A stretch of DNA of 64,000 nt from Nannocystis bainbridge. Lineage in GTDB: Bacteria > Myxococcota_A > Polyangia > Nannocystales > Nannocystaceae. Positions 59,672-64,000 of the stretch are shown here, piece after piece. Below the pieces are notes generated by a model. That model saw nothing but the letters and a program-made list of their open reading frames with translations. It was not told the origin of the DNA and searched no databases. The stretch spans positions 2,692,001 through 2,756,000 of the forward strand of contig NZ_JAQNDL010000001.1 in the NCBI RefSeq assembly GCF_028368995.1, given 5' to 3'. The translations under genes were made by a program, and so were the position numbers. How positions within the stretch are numbered: position 1 is the first letter of the stretch; every line of letters starts with the position of its first letter.

Positions 59672-59759
59672 GCTGTCCTGGACGACATGCCCTCGCGGGC
59701 ATGTCCTCTACAACATGCCCCCTCGGACATGTCACTCAGGACATGTGCAATCGAGCAGC
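59672..59759. repeat. 14-bp phased CATG array (7 cores) between convergent genes
   Basis: GCTG 59672, CATG 59686, 59700, 59714, 59728 and 59742, and CAGC 59756, all 14 bp apart with different spacers. It fills the gap between the parvulin and 5-FCL genes and runs into the latter's last codons. Confidence 0.88.
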
Positions 59760-60322
59760 CCGAGCTCGGTCGCCAGCGCGTGCACGCCGACGTCGTGCGG
59801 CTCCACGGGCAGCGTCTCGACCAGCTCGTCGGCGAAGCACAGGCCCACGCGGACCGGGCGCGAGGCGCTGCGCAGCGGGGCGGTCGCGCCGTCGTAGTGG
59901 CCCTTGCCGTAGCCGAGGCGGACGCCGGCGCGGGTGAAGGCGAGGCCGGGCATCAGCACCAGGTCGACGTCGGCGTCGGCCAGGGTGACGCCGGGACCGT
60001 CGCGCGGCTCGAGCAGGCCGAACGAGGCCGGCGCCAGAGCGGCGAGGTCGGTGACCGCCACGAACTCGAGGTTCTGCCGACGCGGCCCGGCCATGCGCGG
60101 CAGCCACAGCCGTTTTCCGGCCGCCAGCGCGGCGATCAGCAGCGGCCGGGTGTCGGGCTCGCCCTTCACGCCGACGAACGCGGCCACCGAGGTCGCCGCG
60201 CGCCAGCGGGCCTCGCCCAGCACGTGCGCGCACAGCTCGGCCGAGCGGGCCGCCACGTCCTCCGGCCCGCGTTCGCGCCGCCTCGCCGCGCTGTGCGCTC
60301 GAATGTCCGCCTTCGTAAGCAT
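59732..60322 (-). CDS. 5-formyltetrahydrofolate cyclo-ligase family protein
   Basis: 196 residues. It begins MLTKADIRAHSAARRRERGPEDVAARS and has the substrate loop LVLMPGLAFTRAGVRLGYGKGHYDGATA, the family signature (GYGKGYYD-like), preceded by WLPRM for the ATP/folate site. It converts 5-formyl-THF to methenyl-THF with ATP. The last residues (LLDCTCPE) and stop are encoded by the end of a phased array, so the C-terminus may have been extended or altered by it. It is divergent from the tRNA gene. Confidence 0.85.
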   Translation of the reverse strand: MLTKADIRAHSAARRRERGPEDVAARSAELCAHVLGEARWRAATSVAAFVGVKGEPDTRPLLIAALAAGKRLWLPRMAGPRRQNLEFVAVTDLAALAPASFGLLEPRDGPGVTLADADVDLVLMPGLAFTRAGVRLGYGKGHYDGATAPLRSASRPVRVGLCFADELVETLPVEPHDVGVHALATELGLLDCTCPE

Positions 60323-60482
60323 TCACGCGCACTTACCGCGGGCGGACGCCGCTCGCAAGAAAGCAGGCCGCGTGGGGTCTCCGGCCGGGACCTGCAGCCG
60401 CCGCCCGGTCGTCGCCCGGGCCCGTGGCGGATGCGCGCCGGACTTGCGGCCAGCCGCGCCCCCTGGTACACAGGGCGGCCTC

Positions 60483-60555
60483 GCGGGAGTAACTCAGTTG
60501 GTAGAGTGTCAGCTTCCCAAGCTGAATGTCGCGGGTTCGATTCCCGTCTCCCGCT
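60483..60555 (+). tRNA. tRNA-Gly, anticodon CCC
   Basis: 73 bases. Acceptor GCGGGAG (60483-60489) pairs with CTCCCGC (60548-60554), discriminator T. The D arm is ACTC...GAGT, the anticodon stem TCAGC/GCTGA encloses loop TTCCCAA (anticodon CCC), and the T arm contains CGGGTTCGATTCCCG. No CCA is encoded. It reads GGG codons. Confidence 0.93.
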
Positions 60556-60564
60556 CTCGATAGC

Positions 60565-60594
60565 AAGGCCCCACTCGGGGCCTTGTTTGCTTTC
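60565..60594 (+). terminator. Intrinsic terminator after tRNA-Gly
   Basis: Perfect 8-bp stem AAGGCCCC-ACTC-GGGGCCTT followed by gtttgctttc, starting 10 bp after the tRNA. Confidence 0.85.
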
Positions 60595-60662
60595 GGGGTC
60601 GGTTTGCTCGCGGGGCTCGCCTCCGTTGACGCTCGCGGCCCGCGTGTGAAACGCTGGCGGCG

Positions 60663-63059
60663 ATGCTGCTGGCGTGGTTGCTCCTGCTGTCGGCGCCCGA
60701 CGCGGACCGCCACGATTGTCGCGCCGGCGGGGCGCCGAGCTGCCCGCCGGGAATGACCGGACCGGCCTGCGACCTGGCCTGCGTCGGCGAGCGCTGCGAT
60801 CACGCGCTGTACTGCCACGACGACGGCGACACCTACGGACTGTCGACATTCGGGGCCCGGCTGTTCACGCTGGGCCCTGGCGAGCCCGACTGGCTGGTGC
60901 GGCTGCGGCTGCTGCAATTCATCGTCGCTCACCCGCGCGACCTCGGCCTGCGCGACGGGCTGCGCGCGGGCGACCTCGGCGTGGCCGAGACGCCGGTCGT
61001 GCGCCGCGAGGCCGGCGCGCTGCGGCTGCTGCGATTGCGTCAGCGCTACCGCGAATGGCCGGTGTACGGCGCCGACGCCACCTTGACGCTGATCGCCGAT
61101 CGCACCGGCGTGATCGGCATCCGCGGCGCGATCGCCGACGGCCGCGACGACTACGCCTTCGCCGCCGCGCCGGCCGCCCGCGACGTCGCCGCCGCCAGCG
61201 TGCTGGCCCACGCGGGCGCGCGCACGGGCCTCGCAGAGGGCGACCTGCGGCTGGTGAACCTGCGCCTGGTCGCGTTCCCGCGGGCGCGCGCGCTGGGCTG
61301 GGCCGCCGCGGTGTTCCACGGTCCGGCGCGGGTCGCCGACGTGGTCGTGGCCGCCGATCCGCGGGCCGCGAGCTTGCCGCTGCTGGCGTACGTCGACCCG
61401 CGCGGGGCCGGGCTCGGCGACACCGTGGCGTTCGCGGTGCGGGCCGAAGATCTGGCCAGCGACATCCACGACGCGACGATCGAGACGACGCTGGTGCCGA
61501 CCACCGGCTCGCTGGCTGACGGCAGCGTGCGGCTGGCCGACGCGCGCGTGGTGCTGATCGACGCCGCCGGGGCCACCTCGCGCGCGGAGGCGCTGGCGAG
61601 CCCGATCCACGGCCAGCAAGGCGCCGAGTTCGACGCTTACCCCGACTCGCGTGAATACGGGCTGCAGAACACCTATTCGCTGCTGCGCCGCTACTATGAT
61701 CATACCGACGCGATCTTGCACGGCCGCTGGGACAGCGCGATGCCGGCGCTGGGGCTGGAGAGCGCGCTGCCGGCGGGGCAGTTCGCGCCGCGGCTGATCG
61801 CCGCCGCCGACCCGGCCGTGCCGCTGTGCGGGGCGCAGGCCAGCTGGTGCGTGACGTCGGCCTGGGCCGGCGCGAGCGACGAGCCGCCCGAGGCGCTGCG
61901 CCACCCGCTCGGCGCCGGCCCGTACGAGGTCACCGGCGCGATGTACCTCAAGGGCACCAGCGCCTCGCCGTCGGTGCTGCCGCACGAGTTCGGCCACTTC
62001 GTCGATCTGTTCGCCGCGCCGGGCCTGATGTTCGAGCCGTTCGTGTGCATGCCGTGCGCGGCCGACTGCTACCCGGGCACCACCGACGACGTGCTGCCGC
62101 TGTCCGAGACCTACGCCAGCTTGATGGCGCTGTGGTTCTACGCCGTGCTCTACCCGGCGGCCGGGCAGGCCGATTCGTGCGTGACGCTGACGTCGCTCAG
62201 CCTGGGCGAGAACCGCAACCCGCACAACGCCGCCTGCCGACCCGGGGCCAGCGAGTTCTCGCGCTTCGTCGCCGACGACGACCCCGCCTGCGGCAACGGC
62301 GAGTCCAACTTCCCCGACCGCTGCGACTTGCCGACGCCGATCGACATCGATTTCGCCGAGGGCACCGGCCTGTGCGACCGCGGGCTCGGCTACGCGCTCG
62401 ACAGCTGGTTCCAGGCCTTCTGGGAGCTGCTGCACGGCGAGACCTGCGCGACCGCGCCGCCATACGACTGCACGCCCCTGCCCGCGCTGAGCGCCGCGCC
62501 GGCCGCCGACGCGATCGGCCGCGCGCTCCTCTACGCGGCCCAGGTGTCGAGCGCGACCTACCGCGGGTTCGCCGACGACGTCGCCACGTACGTCGCCTGC
62601 AACCACGGCGAGGCGGCCTACCTCGAGCTCAACGAGGTCCTGTGCCACCACCACATCCGCCCGTGCGACGCGCCGACGCCGGCCGTCTGCGACTTCTGCG
62701 GCGACGGGGTCCGCAGCGGCGGCGAGGCCTGCGACGGCGGCGACCTCGGCGGCCAGACCTGCGCGGACCTCGGCCTCGGCGCCGGCGACCTGACGTGCGA
62801 CGCGGCGTGTGAGTGGGTGGTCGATGGCTGCATGTCCGAAGAGACAGGCGATGACACGACCACCTCGTCGGGCGCCGAGGAGCTGCCGACCACCGGCGCG
62901 AGCGACGAGCCGACGAGCGACGCGGGCGCCACGTTCATCGTCCCACCGGCGACCGGCGGCGAGCACGGCGAGCCCGGCTGCGCGTGCGCGAGCGGCCCGG
63001 ACGGCGCGTGGTGGCTGACCGCGCTGGCGCTGCTGCGGCGGCGCCGACGCGTCGCGTGA
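60663..63059 (+). CDS. Secreted metalloprotease-like protein with MYXO-CTERM-like tail
   Basis: 798 residues from ATG 60663; the signal peptide is MLLAWLLLLSAPDA. It has a Cys-rich N-terminal module (DCRAGGAPSCPPGMTGPACDLAC), a propeptide-like region, and a zinc-protease-like HEFGH at 441-445 in VLPHEFGHFVDLFAAPG. It is related in outline to the M36-like pair at the window start but lacks clear sequence similarity beyond the motif; the third ligand is not obvious. Near the C-terminus are a CGDGVRSGGEACDGGD repeat, a Thr/Ser/Asp linker and a final GCACASGPDGAWWLTALALLRRRRR anchor. A hairpin unit is at 62831-62848. Confidence 0.75.
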   Translation: MLLAWLLLLSAPDADRHDCRAGGAPSCPPGMTGPACDLACVGERCDHALYCHDDGDTYGLSTFGARLFTLGPGEPDWLVRLRLLQFIVAHPRDLGLRDGLRAGDLGVAETPVVRREAGALRLLRLRQRYREWPVYGADATLTLIADRTGVIGIRGAIADGRDDYAFAAAPAARDVAAASVLAHAGARTGLAEGDLRLVNLRLVAFPRARALGWAAAVFHGPARVADVVVAADPRAASLPLLAYVDPRGAGLGDTVAFAVRAEDLASDIHDATIETTLVPTTGSLADGSVRLADARVVLIDAAGATSRAEALASPIHGQQGAEFDAYPDSREYGLQNTYSLLRRYYDHTDAILHGRWDSAMPALGLESALPAGQFAPRLIAAADPAVPLCGAQASWCVTSAWAGASDEPPEALRHPLGAGPYEVTGAMYLKGTSASPSVLPHEFGHFVDLFAAPGLMFEPFVCMPCAADCYPGTTDDVLPLSETYASLMALWFYAVLYPAAGQADSCVTLTSLSLGENRNPHNAACRPGASEFSRFVADDDPACGNGESNFPDRCDLPTPIDIDFAEGTGLCDRGLGYALDSWFQAFWELLHGETCATAPPYDCTPLPALSAAPAADAIGRALLYAAQVSSATYRGFADDVATYVACNHGEAAYLELNEVLCHHHIRPCDAPTPAVCDFCGDGVRSGGEACDGGDLGGQTCADLGLGAGDLTCDAACEWVVDGCMSEETGDDTTTSSGAEELPTTGASDEPTSDAGATFIVPPATGGEHGEPGCACASGPDGAWWLTALALLRRRRRVA
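62831..62848. repeat. 14-bp phased hairpin unit in coding sequence
   Basis: CATG-tccgaagaga-CAGG, encoding CMSEETGD at the linker boundary of the secreted protein. Confidence 0.6.
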
Positions 63060-63079
63060 TCTCTCATAGACCGCAAGGA

Positions 63080-63125
63080 CATGTCCACCGGGACATGCCC
63101 TTTCAACCATGTCTGAAACGACATG
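63080..63125. repeat. 14-bp phased CATG array (4 cores) between convergent genes
   Basis: CATG at 63080, 63094, 63108 and 63122; spacers tccaccggga, ccctttcaac, tctgaaacga. It lies between the stops of two convergent genes (63059 and 63166). A further 8-bp hairpin (TCGCGCCG-cgcgt-CGGCGCGA) follows at 63130-63150. Confidence 0.85.
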
Positions 63126-63165
63126 CCCATCGCGCCGCGCGTCGGCGCGAGCGGCTCCGCTTCGC

Positions 63166-64000
63166 TCACGCGCCGCGGCGGCGACGCAGGCCGAGCAGCG
63201 CGAGCAGGCCCCACGCAGCGCCGGCCGGGGCGCCGTCCGACTGGCACGCGCACGAGTCGTCGGCCCCGTCCGCGGGCGTGCCGTCGCTGTCGCTGCTGCT
63301 GTCGCCGGTCTCGCTGGCCGCGTCGGTCTCGCCGGTGCTCGCGTCGGTGCTCGCGTCGGTGTCGCCGTCGCTGTCGCTGTCGGTCTCGCCGGCGCTGGTG
63401 GTCGGGGCGGCCGTGCCCTCGACGGTGATGGTGATCGTGTGCTCGGCGGTCTGGTCGGCCTGGTCCATCACCAGCGCGGTCAGCTCGAAGCTGCCGGAAG
63501 GCAGGTTGCTGAGGGTGAACTCGAGCGCGGCGTTGTAGTCGACCACGTCGGCCACCAGCGCGCCGTCGTGCTTGACGAGCAGCTTCCAGCCGTAGCCGCC
63601 GTAGTCGTCCCACGGCTCGAACTTCACCGTCACGGCGTCGCCCTCCTGGAACACCGCGCCGTCCTCCGGCGCGGTGATGGCGATCTCCGGCGGCACCACG
63701 TCGGGCCCGGGCGGGGCGTAGATCGCCGACAGCGTGCGCGTGTCGTCCTGCAGCTCGCCCTCGTTGCAGTGGCACTTGTTGACCCCGACGCACGCGCCCG
63801 ACTGGCCCTGCACGGTGATGGTCGGGGTGCACTCGGCGCCGAAGCCCATGTCGATCGGGGCGTAGGTGTCGTAGCCGAACGCCATGACCCGATCGTTGCC
63901 CTCGGTGTGGCCGAGGCCCATCGTGTGGCCGATCTCCTGGCTCGCCACGTTGGCCTGGTTGCTCGTCGAGTCGTTGTTGACGAACGCGTAGCAGACGTTG
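63166..64000 (-). CDS. Secreted metzincin-like protein with altered zinc motif, N-terminus outside window
   Basis: The frame is open to the right window edge (64000), so the N-terminus is missing; 278 residues are visible. The metzincin zinc motif reads QEIGHTMGLGH (first His changed to Gln), with the later VMAFGYDTYAP segment standing where a Met-turn would lie. The rest has an Ig-like region (PPEIAITAPEDGAVFQEGD...), a (Asp/Ser)-rich linker and a final MYXO-CTERM-like tail (SCACQSDGAPAGAAWGLLALLGLRRRRGA). With the first ligand lost, proteolysis is doubtful unless the Gln substitutes. It is convergent with the preceding gene. Confidence 0.75.
   Translation of the reverse strand, partial: NVCYAFVNNDSTSNQANVASQEIGHTMGLGHTEGNDRVMAFGYDTYAPIDMGFGAECTPTITVQGQSGACVGVNKCHCNEGELQDDTRTLSAIYAPPGPDVVPPEIAITAPEDGAVFQEGDAVTVKFEPWDDYGGYGWKLLVKHDGALVADVVDYNAALEFTLSNLPSGSFELTALVMDQADQTAEHTITITVEGTAAPTTSAGETDSDSDGDTDASTDASTGETDAASETGDSSSDSDGTPADGADDSCACQSDGAPAGAAWGLLALLGLRRRRGA

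Noticed and set aside
60323..60482. 6S RNA upstream of the 5-formyl-THF cyclo-ligase, as in many bacteria
   Set aside because: The gap is short and GC-rich, no long rod with a central bubble could be folded by eye, and the opposite-strand tRNA follows immediately.

Overview
The window is about 70% GC, densely packed, and looks like chromosomal DNA of a Nannocystis-like member of the Myxococcota. The support is in the proteins: many lipoproteins with Ser/Thr/Asp/Gly linkers, Cys-rich C-terminal repeats of the CGDG...CDDGN type, short Arg-capped C-terminal helices of the MYXO-CTERM kind, a protein-kinase/AAA/TPR/GAF/histidine-kinase fusion, and HEXXH secreted proteases. The genus is inferred. 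No prophage, CRISPR array or insertion sequence was seen.

Layout. 1-9.2 kb: an App1-type phosphatase (cut by the window edge), a tandem pair of M36-like secreted proteases, a luciferase-fold oxidoreductase and a PDZ/thioredoxin-like lipoprotein. 9.4-13.1 kb: a DUF5131/TcmP two-gene operon, a lipoprotein and a small YqaA-like membrane protein. 13.3-24 kb: an orphan ABC-2 type ATPase, a double-DsbA lipoprotein, a giant kinase/ATPase/GAF/histidine-kinase fusion, a membrane histidine kinase and a Sel1/TonB-C lipoprotein. 24-27 kb: an MmeI-like DNA methyltransferase. 27-33 kb: an outer-membrane barrel, a TANGO2-type protein and an RND efflux pump with its adaptor. 33-41.8 kb: a small hydrolase, two secreted proteins, an acetoacetate-decarboxylase fold protein and a three-gene operon resembling 4-hydroxybenzoyl-CoA reductase. 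42-50 kb: envelope proteins (phosphoesterase-like lipoprotein, di-heme cytochrome paired with a beta-helix protein, PhoD phosphatase, LolA). 50.5-54.4 kb: FtsK and an OmpA-like lipoprotein. 55-58.5 kb: benzoate-CoA ligase with a creatininase-family partner, then an ABM/roadblock-like/ABM cluster. 58.8-64 kb: a double-parvulin lipoprotein, 5-formyl-THF cyclo-ligase, tRNA-Gly(CCC) and two secreted metalloprotease-like proteins.

The most unusual signal is not a gene. A palindromic four-base core (CATG, or CCTG/CAGG/GCTG/CAGC/CATC/CACC) recurs exactly every 14 bp in short arrays spread over the whole window. The 10-base spacers vary but tend to read YCC-N4-GGA, so each pair of neighbouring cores can form a hairpin of the CATGTCC-UUUC-GGACATG kind, and each internal core can pair either left or right. 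About 30 such places were found by eye, some with five to seven phased cores. The longer arrays sit mostly between convergent genes (7 of 10 such gaps), which suggests bidirectional terminators. Others lie inside genes in frame, often in linkers or tails, and some provide stop or start codons.

Benzoate-CoA ligase, creatininase-like and hydroxybenzoyl-CoA-reductase-like genes in one window hint at CoA-linked aromatic acid metabolism, but the ring-opening genes are not present here.
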